A stretch of 64,000 bases of DNA from Gymnogyps californianus (Eukaryota > Chordata > Aves > Accipitriformes > Cathartidae): contig NC_059487.1 in assembly GCF_018139145.2 (NCBI RefSeq), positions 7,399,792 to 7,463,791 of the forward strand, in the 5' to 3' direction. How positions within the stretch are numbered: position 1 is the first letter of the stretch; every line of letters begins with the position of its first letter. This document shows positions 13,328 through 27,400 of the stretch, in pieces. A program made the position numbers and the translations under genes. The notes beneath the pieces are model-generated. The model made no database searches and was not told the DNA's origin. It saw only the letters and a list, made by a program, of their open reading frames with translations.

Positions 13328-16300
13328 TAAAAATAAAACAAGGCTTACATCCTTTGCATACTTTCTATTTTCCTGGAGTTCAGAAAACTGGCTTCTATTG
13401 TAGATTAAGATTCTTGTACATTTTACTGACCACAGCATAGGACCATTGTAATCTTCACGAAACAGATTTACCATGCCCTTGAGTAATCACAGGAAATTCA
13501 AATTCAAGCATGCTGCTAGAATTCTGTATTCATTCAGCAATATTTTTTTTTCAGTTTGACAGCCCACACTGACATCAATCTCAAAAAATGTTGCTTTGAA
13601 ATATAAATACTCAGATCTCCTCCATTTCTGTAACTCTAATAGCACTGAACTGTTGTCCTTCCTACCAACCTTCAGATGAGTCTGAGATTAGACAAACTTA
13701 ATTAGAATTTACTAATTTTGCTTGATACCTTAGTCTTAAGTAGTCATACTAAATATACCACACAAAAAAAACCCCTAATAAAAAAAATAAAAAGCCATCT
13801 CCTAGACAATTTGCTAAGCATTTCTTTACCTACTTGCCCTCTGTGATCCCCATAGTCCTGGTGAGGAGGAAGGGGAAGCATTACAAATTGGAAGTTCCAA
13901 AGAATTGTTTCTTAAATGGCCCTCAATGATGTGAAATATGCTGTCGTTAAGGATCATTAATTTATAGCACTCCTGTCAAAATTACAACATTCGTTCAAAA
14001 CTTTACTGCTGTAGCAGATTGGTGCCAAAATAGCCCAACTTCAAAAACATCCTCTCAGAGCTTCCTTGTGACCCAGAATCGACATCACTTTTTGATGCTA
14101 TATATTAAATAACTGAAACATTTGTCACAAGACTTTTGCCTTCTAGCTGGTCTGAAGAGCACCCCTTCCTTCTTTATGGAAGAAAAGTAATTCCTACTTT
14201 CCGCCATGCCATCTAAAGTTGTCAACCAGCCAGGAATCTCAGGAATCCTACTTCTTCCCATCTACACCACCACAGTTAAAAGTTCTGTCTAGTAAAACTA
14301 CTGTAGCCCAGACTATTATGAAGCATATTTTTTTTCTTTCAGATAATCTTTTTATTGGAAATTTATATAACATCGAAAAGTCAGGATTCATCTAGCACTG
14401 AGAAACACTTCCTGTCCTTCACCTTTTTACAATTCTGCTGAAAGTAAAAACTTGATGAAACTGAAGGCTATGTGAGAACCAAATAGATAAAACCCAAGCT
14501 TTACTGAAATACCATGAAATCTGAAGAATGGTCAACATTTCCACAGCCAAGTCCTACATAATTCTGAAAACAAGGAAGATGATGAAAGCCTTTCAGGTAA
14601 AATACCAGTATCCACTTTTTTCCCTCTAAGGGAACAGAGTTTTATTGTATTTGTTAGCAAGTTTTGGGGTTTTTTTTTTCCTCTTTAGAAGGCATCTTTC
14701 TTTAATTCGTATAAAACTGTATATCATTCTGCATAAACACGTTTAAATGTCTTATCTATGGAATTTGAGAAATAAAGTTTATATATACAGCTAAGATTTG
14801 AGAAATATGAAAAATTCAACAGCCAGTAATTGAACTGCTGTAGTTGATTGCCCCAGAACTACTTTGTATGGCATACTAATTCCAAAGATAGATTTTATAC
14901 AGCACACTAGAAATTGTTTATGCAGATCACATTTATGATCAAGAGGAAATACGCTACTAACTTTTATAACTGGAATAAGGTTTGATTAAATCTTCTCACC
15001 AGAGTAATGGGTGCAGAACTAGGGAACTCACATTTTGTTTTTCTGATAGAACCCTTGATCATTTTTATTTATTTGTGTCACCAGGGATTCTCTGGCAAGT
15101 AAGCAAACACCTCCCAGCAACTGGCTGATAATTTTGAGGTTACAAACTATCTTTTACAGAAGACTTGGCTGGAAGAAGTAATTAAATGCATACTCCCCTT
15201 CATATCTTCTGTGATTAGTTTGCATGGAGATAAGATAGAGATCTGCAAATACTTGTCATTCATGTGGCCACAAATGAAACGTTTTCAGATTTGAAATTCG
15301 ATTCTGAATCATTGTCCATACATATTCATCTCAAGATTAATCTCAGGAGCTTTCACTTGTTACTTTATGTAGTTGGTAAGTGTCTTTACCCTAGAATTTC
15401 AGCACAGAATGCTCATACAATAACAAGTCACAGCAGTATTATATACGTATAAGAAAAACCTCAAGGAAGAGAGAAGAGGCATGTGAACGTTTTTCTTCTT
15501 TACAAGCCAGGATATACTCACAGCAACACAATGAACACAACTACAAAAATTGTTAAGTTACAATTATTGCATTCATAATTCATTCTACAATTAGACATGT
15601 GGTACACCTGAAGAACTGATAACATCTACATATGCACACATTGTTATTTCCTACTGTTACCGTAATGGATTATTATTTGCCATATGGTTGGAACGGAATG
15701 GTTGCTCACTGTAGTTATGAATGGCTGGCTATATCTAGACTGTTGTGATTACCAAATACCAGGTTTAGAGTGATTACCTTCTGATGTTTTTAACATTTTC
15801 TTCGTTGCAGAATGGTAGTTTGATGCATCTCTACGTGACTCCATTTTTCGATTATGCCAGACAGAGCAGAGGAATTTCACTAAGTCACACTAATGACGAG
15901 GGGATCCTTTACAAAATTCAGAAATGTGTGATGTGACATAATTTAATCACATATATTGAATCATGATGTTTGCAAAGCCAGGTTTTGTTTTTAAGTAGTT
16001 CTCATTAGTGCTGTGTACATGTCTAGCACTTGAGGTATTATATTTGAAAAAGTAGCAAATTTTCAAAAATATGAGATTTCTCAATTCTATCTGCTGTTTA
16101 AACTAGTATGAGACTAGAATGACAGAACTGTACCTTTATGTTATGGGATTTACATCTTACAGTCTCAAAGTTCTACTACAAAACATCTTCTTTTGTAAGC
16201 TATTAAATTAACTAACTTCATTTATATATGGATTTGCCTGTTACATCCAAACACCCCCCCTTTCTCTCCTTCCATTCATAAAAGGCTCTCTGCAACATGT

Positions 16301-19235
16301 CACTATTCTTCAGCTCTGGTCCCAGCTTCACCTAAGTTTCCTCAAATTATAACTAGACCAAGAAGTATTACACCTGATTCCAAGCTGATTTTGCACTAAT
16401 TAATACATATACAGACTGACAAAAATTGGCTAACGGAAAATTGTTCAGCTTAAGCTTTTACCTCAAGCCTTTCCCTGAAACAAGCCACTTATTTGACCCA
16501 ACCAACCGCCAGTTTCCAAAAATATATGTTTACAGCTCATACCTCTGTCCCTCTAAAATTATTTTATTAGATTACAAAAATTATGGAGAAGCTAGAATCT
16601 TGCCTTCATAACCTCCCCAAGGTTTGATACTGTACAGTAATACATTGCCAAAGGGGTACCAATCCTCTGCTTAGGGAAAGAAACATTTATTGGTGGGTTT
16701 CACGCATGCTAGCAATAGAAAAGAAAGGAGAAACTTAAGATTCTTCAGTTTCTAGATATAAGAATCAAATTCCCTTTCATTTATCCTGATGCAAAGTCAA
16801 AAGTACTTTTCTTGAAACCTGAACAGTTATACTAGTAAGAAGAGAGCCAGACCTATATTGTATATAACAAACTTAAAACTATTTACTGAAATATATGTGT
16901 ATATATATACACAGTATGTGAAATGCAAGACAACCATCATCTGGAAAACAACTCCATCAATGGATCCCTTTAAAGACCCTTTTTTAAGGAGGATGGAAGG
17001 TAAGAAAGAAGTTTGTTTTCCCTTCCTAACCTTTCAGGTACCACTGCAAATTTCAAGAACAGATGTAGTAAGTAGGGACTTTGAAACCTTGCTACTGTTC
17101 CCACTTCTCCCCTCCACTTCTATGAAACAAAGCATGTTGGTTAAGCAGCTCCTTGAAGTCAGAATCAGTCTGAGTACCTCAAGTAGAGACAGATTGCAGC
17201 TGTGAATCTAGTCAGGAAAGAATGGGCACACAACTGAACAGGAACAGGAAAATTAACAAGCATAAGCACTGGTCTTTACTTTTTGGAACAGGAGGGCTGA
17301 GAGGGGGAAGAGATGAAGGTATGAAGAGAGAAAAATTATACTTGAAACTGGAGAAGAATGCACGAGCAAATACATAAGCTTCTAATCAAAGAAGAAAAGA
17401 CTAGTAGGATATTAAGAAAAAGGGTAAAATAGCACATCTAATCAGAACAAAAACGATCCATTACTCGAAGAACAGCAATACAGTAGTTTAACACACACTA
17501 TAGTTAAACATAGAGCCAAGAGAACAATAGTCAGCACTTCCTTGAAGTCCTTACTTGAACAGATGCAGGTGTGTTATACCACCATAGCACTGTAAAATTT
17601 AGTCTCAAGAGCTAGAGATATCTCTGTGCACATTTCAGAACATGCACTCTGTAACTCCACTAGAGACTTAAAGTAAGCAGAATTATTTATATACACACAA
17701 CCTAATACTCTCCATTGCTCCGTACAGCTTGAATTTAGTTTTTAATATTTATTAAAATGAAACTCTGATCCCTTTTCATTTATACAAAAAAGTCCTGCTG
17801 GAAACAAAATTCTTCACTGCATTCTATTGAGAAAGGCTCACACCAGGCCTACACATAGACAATCCTTGACACTTGTGCTATATTTTGATTTCAGAAATAC
17901 TGTCCTTTAGAAACAATAAAGCTATCACTTATTTTGCACTTGTTAAAAGAGTATATATTTTTTCTAGATTCTCCTTTTATTGAAAATGCTTTGAGCTGGA
18001 ATCTACATTAAAACTAACTGAAACTTCCATGCAGGACTGGGCTTTTTTTGTGTCATTGCAACACTGAAGAAAGCTATTTACATCTATTTTATTTTGGATA
18101 TTTCAAGGAATTTAGTTTAGCCATACTACTAAAAAATTGTTTATGGTGCAACAAATACTACTCATATCTGAGGACAGCTGCATTTTCTTAAAAAAAACCC
18201 CTGATATTAGAATATTTTCAGAGATGAAACAATATTTAATTGGTGATGTTTTCAATTTATCTTCCTGCACATCGGTTTATTTCCCCTTCCTTGTCCTTTC
18301 TGTATATTGTGACATGTGCCATCATTCACAAAAGCTGAGTTTTTTGTTTTGTCTTTGTCTGCTGTATTATCACCTATAATCACGCAAGAAACTATGGCCT
18401 TGTACAAAAATATAAAGAAAACCAACTCATGAATGAAATGCCCTCCAGTTCTTATGCACCCAAGAAAGCAGGCATTCAGAGGCATGTATGATGTACAAGT
18501 TTCTGATAGTGACTGATGGTGTCTCTCACATGCTACCCACAGGCAAAGGAAAACATCCTTCTAAGGTTTCGGTCACTCTGATGGAATGCAATTGTATATA
18601 TTAGGACTGTAGTTAGCATATAACTGCAAGTAATATAATATTTGCTATAAATCTTTCTGTTACAAGCCAAAAATACCAATTAATTCTGACCTAAAGGGTC
18701 CCTCTCAGTTTTGAAACTCTCTTGTATTTTGCAAGCGTACAATGCACATGCTGGGCAGAGTTGTGCAGAAAAAACATTAAACAGACTGAAAAAGAAGAAC
18801 AAAAGGCAGGTATCTAAAGAGACCAAAATACAATACATAGCAGGGACCAACAGAATGTTTACTCAAGCAAAGCAATCAAGAATACAGTTCTTGCACTTCT
18901 AATACAGGACAATATTGCTAGACTAATTTTAGTGACTGGGTATTTGAAGTTGTCAAAAATTATAAGCCAAGCCTAACCTCTATATGTCTTAAATACAGAT
19001 TCACTAACTTAAGTGGGCTATAAACAGAGACCTATGCATACATCACTAATGCCAATAAATTTAAATACTGTATATGAAGTTGCTAATATCCATAAGAAAC
19101 ATCTATTAGTAGAGGTCAATGTACTATGAGTACAGAAAGACAAAGTTAAACACATCTAAAGAAAAAGATACCTGAAACTCCTGTTTTTAATCTGTTACTA
19201 TGGCAAATCAATCTATTAAGAAAATACATGAAATA

Positions 19236-19252
19236 TACACACACACACACAC
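19236..19252. repeat. (AC)n microsatellite
   Basis: Eight AC dinucleotides in tandem inside AT-rich sequence. It may be polymorphic. Confidence 0.85.
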
Positions 19253-21091
19253 GGGTGTCTGACAGATTAGATCTATACCCATTCTAGATTCTCAATACCA
19301 TTTGCCTCTACCAATAATTGTCTGCATGTACATAACATCCACGAAATATACAACACAAATTTTGAGAGCTTAGTCTATAGTAAATGTCCATCAGTAAAAG
19401 AACCTGAACCTTCTGGCATTGAGTTAGTTGTGGTTACAACACACTCAAAGGATAACTGTTCAGAAATCTCAGCATCTTCCCATAATGCAAGAGTAAACAG
19501 CCAGTAAGGAGTTTGGTTTCAAAATGTGTTTTTCCAGAATATGGTCTGCATTATTAGTGCTAAATTGATTCTATATAAAGCACTTGTAGGTGCAAGAAAA
19601 ACAGACATTTATGAAGAGACTTTCAATTGGGTCAATAATATAATTAAGGAACACTAGCATTATTAAACATAATTTTATACAAATAGTAACTACAGACATC
19701 TATCAATAGCATTGCTTAAATCAGGTTCTACAAGTATGCCAACAATATCTACTGTTATCCATTGGGACAAGCATCACTGACTTAAAATGTAACCACTTTC
19801 TGGATAGGCATTTAAAAAAGCATTATGTCAATGGGATCATCATCTTCTAATCCTGCTCTTGTCCTACTCCTTCCAAGTGCCGAGATGTGATATTTCAGGA
19901 AAAGCTGAAACCCTTTATCACCCTGATAATACATGTTCAGCCAAAGCATGCCAATTTACACAGATGACATCCCTCATTCTTTTTTGATTTCTAGAAATTC
20001 TCAATTTACATCTGCAGATGAGGCTTGCCTCAAATTACTTCAGCATTATTGTCAAACTAATTTTGATTTTTTTTTTTTTTTTTTTAAAGCAATGTGCCAT
20101 CATCTGACAAACTTCCTACGGTCATGAACTGCCATAGCAGATGAGTCAGTTAGGAGGTATATTCTTCACAGTCATATCTTATTTAACATTCTGCGGTAAC
20201 TTCTTTTTACCATCATATACTATCTTATTCTCAAGCTGGGGGAAAGCTCAGCTCCTTGTTCATGTCTGCTCATAGTTCTGACAACTCCCTCTAGTTTTCC
20301 CTGAGGCATAAAATGTGCACACATATACATTCTCCCACTTTTTTCAGAAGAAATATCCTATTCCAATCTCTGCTACCTTCTTTTAACCTCACACACTCAC
20401 CCCTTCTTCTTCTCTTTTCAATCTCTAATCACAAATGCACGGCTGACAGACACCTTTCTTTCAGTACTGCATCTGGGGATAGCCAACATGTCAGACCCAC
20501 AAAATGAACTAATTCCTTTTTCTCTCTGACTACAAACAACTCCCCTTCTCTCGAGCTGACAAATTAGAATCTTTTCTTCACATGGTTACAGTCTCTGCAA
20601 ACTGCTGACAACTCAATGAGAGGCCAACTAAATAAATCATTCAAAACGGAAGAGCTGCTTAAGCTGTAAGTGACCTGAAACAGCTGGTAAATTTTTAAAT
20701 GCCCACACTCTCCCCTCAAAGCAATGACATGTTCTGTATAAACAAACAGTGGCTCTCCAAACCTGCTGGGCTATCAGAAAACAGGGTTAAGAAGGAAGCA
20801 TGGGAACTGGGAATCAGCAGGGATAATTAATTTTTCTTGAAGGACTGCAACACTGTCATTAATTTCCTTGAAGTGTACAGAATGTAGGAACAGCCTCAAT
20901 TAAAACTGATGCTCAAATGCCAACTGTGCTTGTCTTTTAATCACATGCTTTGCATATTGATTTTGATATAAATGTGTATTATGGAGTATGATAATTCTAT
21001 TTTGAAAAATCCTTTAAGAGAAAGTGTTCATTTAGGGAAAAATTGCAGCATTATTCTGTGGACATTAACAAACGTCTATCATATTTTCCAC

Positions 21092-21124
21092 AAGTTGTAA
21101 CAACAATTGTTGTTGTTACAACTT
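21092..21124. repeat. Perfect inverted repeat, 15-bp arms, 3-base spacer
   Basis: AAGTTGTAACAACAA is followed after TTG by its exact reverse complement, giving a 33-bp near-palindrome. Arms this long without mismatch are rare by chance in a window of this size. It can extrude as a cruciform or fold as an RNA hairpin. There is no mobile-element flank or target-site duplication that I can see. Confidence 0.85.
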
Positions 21125-22724
21125 AAGCAGACATTTGTCTTCCAAAATAGAAGACCAGTTAGAGGTATTTTTGTATAGGACACTGTCTGCTATTTGTCAT
21201 TAATTTGTTATTGCAAAGTTTCAGTTTAAACTGGAATGTGCTTATAATATAAGATCCAGTGCAGAGCTCCCAAAAGCTTGATGCTAACTTCTTTACATAG
21301 CTATTTTATTCTATGGCCTAGATAATATAACATTGGAAGAAAATAAGACAGTGAGTTGTGTTATCAATCACATTTTTGTAAACATTTGGGGGACCACTTG
21401 GAATATAGTATTCTCTGCAATCAGCTGTCAGTGAAAGGCAGCTACTTTCAAAACTAATGGTGGTAGCAAGAAACTGCAACAGAGAACACAGAAAAAAGAA
21501 TGACAGAAAAAGGGATTCTAGTTTCAAAGATCCTAATACAGGCAGAACAGATAGCTTGTAGTTTTTCATTTTCATTGTTACCACCAAAAAAATCGTCGTT
21601 TTATTTAAATAAGAAAAAACAGAGGTATAATCTAGGCCTATACATCAGAATCAGTAATCTATAAAATACAATGCATAAACTTCCCCCCACCCCAACTTCA
21701 TTCCAATCATCACATCCCTTCTATATGAATAGCTGAACAGAAAAGACATTATTCTGGTCTTCTTTAATCTCTTATCCTTTCCAACAATTTTCAGCTATAA
21801 CTCCGTTTTTAGCCACCAGGATGAAATATGTTTGATGGCTAAATTCGCTAAGTACAAAATAAAGTTCCAATAAGAACAGGCTCTCACTGAACGCAGTAAA
21901 AGCTGAAGCAATGCTAGTGGAGGAGAACAGGAGCTATCAAGGAAACAGCACATAAGTTCAAGGACAAAGTGGAGAAAATAATCTGCAGCCTTTGGGTAAC
22001 CCTAGTCTAATCATTACCATCAACTCAGACAGCCAAAAACCACCTTAAGCATCTCTCTTCCAGTTACAGATGAAAGGATCACTCAGTTTGATCCCCTCAA
22101 CTAGTAAAGAACTACCATCCAGCCACAACAAACCAAAGAGCTCACAGTACCCCTGTTTTGCATCCTATACTGCATTTAGTTCAGCTTCCTCTCTCTTTTC
22201 AGGTTGTGTAATAACTTACAGGAACTGACTCTGTCCTATGTTAGGCTATTACACAGGCCACCTCTGCTGGAGGAGCAGCACAATAATCTCATCAAAATAA
22301 ATTAGCTGTAGCAGCACAGATCTCTACATAAACCACATTGTCTCCTCATTCTCTTTGGCACATGCTTTGGTGAGTGGATATTTGCAGCATATTCTGGACT
22401 TGTCATGTGGAGAACTGTGTTGTACAAGAAGTGAGGAAGTACTCTAGATTTTCCCTAGTAACTTCTCCAACTTACGTGTAACGAAGGCATCTCTCCATTG
22501 CAGTTGGGTGTCTCTGTTGCACTCTGCATTAGCAGAGATATCAGAGACATCAGGGATGCCTATCTTCATTTCATAACAGAGGCTGACTGGATGGAATTAA
22601 TAGGTCAGACATACTATTACTTCAGCTGCACCTCACTTGGAAGGAGACAGTCAAGAGTCTCCTCTTAAGCAAGAGATGGGAGCAATAAATTACAATTTAA
22701 TTTTGAAGTCATCTCCCGCTTGGA

Positions 22725-22780
22725 AAGAATTCAACTAAACAACCTCCAGAGGCCCCTCCTAGTCTAAATTATTCTGTGAT
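22725..22780 (+). mobile_element. Short CR1 LINE 3' terminus
   Basis: The last ~55 bases match the CR1 3' end: a decayed 'GACTAGATGACC' (here AACTAAACAACC), then CTCCAGAGGCCCCTCCTAGTC and the terminal TTATTCTGTGAT. The 5' part is too diverged to place, so the left boundary is approximate. It is a non-coding relic in plus orientation. Confidence 0.65.
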
Positions 22781-24416
22781 AGAGAAGCATAGCCAAAAAG
22801 TACCATATAAGATTTCAGTTTACCATAAAATCACAGAAGGGTTTTGTTGTGTTGTGCTGTACATACCAACAACAACAATAAGCACTAAGTATTTTGTGCA
22901 TGTAAAGCTACACAAAGCAGAATCTAGTGCATCTTATTTCCAAACAAAACTATTAATTGTCACTGATTTTCAAACAATTTCTATAACATTACAAGAATGC
23001 TCAGAAGGAATTCTGAAGAGATCTGGTGTCGAAGGAGAAGGCTTCTACAATCTCCTACATTTTTATGCAGTTAAACATACCTTAAATTTGAAGCATAGTT
23101 CATTCAGACTCTCATAATTCATCGTATACAATATACATTAGGAGAATGTATACATACATGTATATACATACATGTCTGGAGAAACATGAAGACTCAGCAT
23201 TAAAAAGAACAGAGTTCTTGCAGACATGTCACTGCAGCTTCCTTTACTATAAGGTGGCATCACAAGTTTACAGATGGAATTAGCTTCAGGCTTTTACTAA
23301 GAAATAAATACTATTCCTCTTAAGAATTTGGTTGAAAATAGAAACCAGCATGTCATACCGTCTTATGAAAGATGAAACACTCTGTATTTCTATATAGCCA
23401 TTCAGAGAATAGCACAACCAAAAAGCAGAATCAAAACTGCCACAGAGTGATCGCACCAAACAAGCGAAAACAAATCTCTAGTTGAAAGAGATACATTAAA
23501 ATTGAAACATTCTTGCTTTTTAGTTGGGGGCTACATTGGCAGCACAAAACTGAATCACAGCTACTGCTGAAGACTAACAACTTTCTAGCTATACTTAACC
23601 AAGCACAACACCTGAACTTTGTGATCAGCACAGACTCACATATGAATGAAAAATTGTCACAGATGCAGTCACAATTATGTTAACTTTCCAAGACATAATT
23701 TCACATCAAGCGATCAAAATGTCTACTGCATTTTGAGATATAAAGAAGGTAACATCATCTGCAGAATATGTAGATTAAATCAGCATTCATCTCTGCATAA
23801 AAATGTTGGTGCTTGGTCCATTTAAAGTAATAGATTTAAAAAGAATTGTCTTAAAAGCATATTTGTATTTTGGACATTTTAAGCTGCAGCACTGTCATAG
23901 ATACAGTGCGCATCTGCAATACTAATTTTAAAAAAAGAGGAGGTTTAAGAGCCAGATGATACAAAATAATAAATAAATAAAAATCAATACAACTCATCTA
24001 TGGCATCCCATGTATGATGAATAACCTAATTCAGTGTACACAATCGCACCCTCTGCCAGGCATTTGTCTGGCAATATGTAACATACAAAGTAACTTGGAC
24101 ATTTTTACTTACTTTATAACAAGTTGTATTCCTTGCTGTCATTTCTCTGTTGTTCTGTTTCATCTTTGTTTTTAACCAAATGTATGTAGGTAGAGCCTAT
24201 ACTAGGAGACAAAGAGCTGAAGCACATTTCTAAGTTTACCATGAAAGTATCTTAGATTTCATATTTCTAATGAACATGAATGCTTGAAGAAAATGCAGTA
24301 AGGCAATCTTTATACAGTTAAGGTATTTGAATTCAAAGTCATCTAGCCAGCAATAAACATGTAATGAAAACCACACATCTGTTGTTATATATTGGGGGGA
24401 TGGGGAACAGTTGGTA

Positions 24417-24469
24417 TAAAAAACCCAAACCAAACAAACAAAAAACCCCACACAACAACCCCCCCACCT
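24417..24469. repeat. A/C-rich low-complexity tract
   Basis: Blocks of AAACCC, AAACAAAC and CCCC. On the minus strand this is the same TTTGGG / TTTGTTTG pattern seen at 28726-28797 and 45103-45188. Confidence 0.7.
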
Positions 24470-27400
24470 ACTCCTAATATTATTAGCAAAGTAATAAACA
24501 GCAAGTAGTACATTGTCTGAAAGTCCTATATTTATTTCCTCATTCTTAAACATCTCATCACTTCCTAACATTAAATGCTCAGACTAGACAAATGAAGAAA
24601 ACCAAGATTTTTTTTCTCTCTATTTAAAATCCAAGTAAATAAAGGCAGACTGAGAAGGATTTGTTTCATAGACAAGTCATTTATGCCTGGCCATTAACAT
24701 TAAGAGCATATCTACTTCAACATCTAGTTCCCTACAAGATCCTTCCTCATCTAACATCTGCTAACAGAAGTAACATTAAAATTTATCAGCCATGCATCAC
24801 ATCAGAAAAGAGATCACGGCCCTGCAACCCACAGAACTGAGAGTTGAAGTCTACTGCCAATTTTTCAGCTGATTTAGAGAGAACATTTTCCCAAAATAAA
24901 TGTGCAGCACAAAAGTAAAAAACAAAAAGGCAAAAGGAAAGCTGAAGAAAGCAGCCCATAAACACAGATTAAGGGCTAAATTAAACGTTGTTCAGAAACA
25001 GTAAATACAGACAGTCCAGATTATTCAGTTCCATTATGCCACTTTTTCAGCTCCTCAACCTGAATCTTGTAGGATTGAGCCAGTTTGGTGTCTATAACCT
25101 CACCAGTCTCTCCTAGTAGCTACATACTACTAGAAGCTTAAATACTGTTTATTTCTCACATCCACACCTCCAGCCCAAGTAGTGGGAGATGAGACAGATT
25201 CAAACCCAGTAAGAGGCTACACCACCAGTCCATAAGGCAACCAACCCATAAAGAATGTTAAGTACGAACTTCTGCACGCTCATATTTGCTCACTTTGTAA
25301 CAAGTGAAGCAAGAAGCCAGAACAGGATTTTTCATTGACTGAAGTCAAGGTCAACTGGATGTTTGACAGTAAGAAAGTCTTGTTGCCTTACAAAGAATAT
25401 ATTCCTATGTTCTAGGATCAAAGAATGAAATCTATTATTTCTGTTAACTAAAACCAAATACAAACCCAGTTTTCCAGGAACAATTCTTTCCTTTATTCCA
25501 ACTATTTTTAATTGTAGATTTATACCTCAATCAAGAAAATACTGGTTTTTTCCGAAGATTTGAACTTAGTAAAACCTATAGATTGTGCAACAAATCTGAT
25601 TTTAACTGCATTAGAGAAATACTGGGGCACTGTCAAACACAGCTACAAAGTGTGTAAACGGGAACAGTGTTGGACTGACAATGTTCTTTGCATAGTAACC
25701 CAAATAGAGCACAACAGGTTTCACACAGCATCATTTTTAGGGCTTCCCAGGAAGCATTCTTCCCATCCCATCATACTGTGTCAAACTGACTTCACATCAC
25801 ATTGACTTCACAATCAGTCGTATCAAAATAAAACCAACACCTTCTAGGTAGGGGAATGGCAGGAGAGCAAGAGTTGTTGGGTAAAAAGGGATGTGAGGTG
25901 TCAAATATACCCCCTAATACCAAATTGATGTGGCAAATGTTTAACATGGGGAAGGAAGTTTTCAGTCTCAGTTCTACCATGCTCTCACATACCAGGTAAA
26001 CGGTTTGCTTTCTCCCCCTCCCCTAGCATATTCTATGCTAGAATAGCCCTTATCAACTTTCTGGGTTTGGGGGCAGGTGTTCTATCCCACCGAGAACCTC
26101 CTTTTCAAACAAAAGGATGCAGAAGGCTCGGTATGACAATCACATAAAAATATTATACATCAAAAAGTGGTATGTTTTCACAAGCTGCTTTACTAATTTT
26201 ACATTCTTTTCCTGTTGCACATAAAATGATGTTGCAAAATCAAGTTTTATTTTCCAAATAAAGATAAAGCAGATGTTAATAAGCTACCTTAAGTGTTATT
26301 CCTGCTCATAACCACCACAGTAAATAGAATTTGCACTGTTAGAGTAATATGTTTTGGGCCTCACTCTCCCAACATTCTCTAAATTGTCATGGATCCTACA
26401 ATTACAAAACAAAAGATCTAACAACCTACAATATTTACTTCAAAGGCATTATATACTATTTCCTTATCAAAAAGCAACAATTCCTAAAAACATTTTAAAG
26501 CTCAAGGAAGCTGTTATTAAAACAAGATTTATATGGTATAAACTGTCCACAGTTCCATCCCTAGAGTGTGAAATTAGTGACTGAGGAAAGATTTCATAGA
26601 AATTTAATCTGAGTGCAGTGCTATTGCAAAGGATTTGCAATTATGGTCTCTTTGCCAAATCTTATGTATTTGCAAGCTGCTGTAGTTATTCATGCAAAGC
26701 AACAGATAATCAGCAGCGTCTAAAGCTTTTTTACATTTATATTGAACACAGAGCTTTTTTCTCTCTATCGGTGTGTATCTAATACCTTAGGCATGGCAAG
26801 GTCATATCTGAAGTAAGCACTGGAGAAGTTCCTAATGCCAGAAGTCTAAAAATGTTTCTGATTTCATGTTTTAATAAAATTCTGGAAATCTCTTTTAGCA
26901 CTATTTGCAGCCAATATCAGAAAAAGATGCAGAATAAAGAAGGTAGTGTTAAAACTTGAAGTTCAATGTGCAAGTGAATGATCAGCATGTGCATTTTAAT
27001 TGTTTATAGGCTTTGTGCACTCATTTAATAACAATTCACAGTAAATTCAAAATAATGAATTCCAAATTTCCATAACACACATATCATCACATTGAAACAT
27101 ATGGATCCCTTGGACAAATGACCACAGCTAGAGCAACGCTGAAAGACTGACAAGGCTACTCCCTCCTCTAAGCATGCCTCAGTTAAATGCCAAGAACACA
27201 CACATACATTCACTTGTGGCTCATTCAAGCATCCCGACTCAGTGGCTACAGAGCTAAAAGCAAAGGCTTCCCATACCTTACATTTATATTACATCACAGT
27301 CTCTCCTTTCCCATGCTGTTCAGAAAATTCACCAGCTGCATCTGAAACACAGCATCTGAGAACAAAAGAAGCCACAGCCCTGTGCAGCAGCAAGAGAGCA

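Larger units (their letters stand above)
10720..22724. other. AT-rich non-coding stretch, no gene recognised
   Basis: Twelve kb of AT-rich sequence with no frame above 123 codons, and that one (13103-13474, minus) runs through a TA/CA microsatellite. Contents that can be named are a short tandem duplication near 11.53 kb, microsatellites at 13.24-13.33, 16.89 and 19.24 kb, a T run at 20.07 kb, a possible regulatory block at 20.82-21.08 kb and a palindrome at 21.09 kb. Confidence 0.7.

Noticed and set aside
13103..13474. 123-codon minus-strand frame
   Set aside because: It runs through a TA/CA microsatellite that generates the YIYIYI-type residues.
25060..25250. Possible tRNA-derived SINE on the minus strand, with GGGTTTGAATC resembling a B box
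   Set aside because: No matching A box at the right spacing and no recognisable body or tail.
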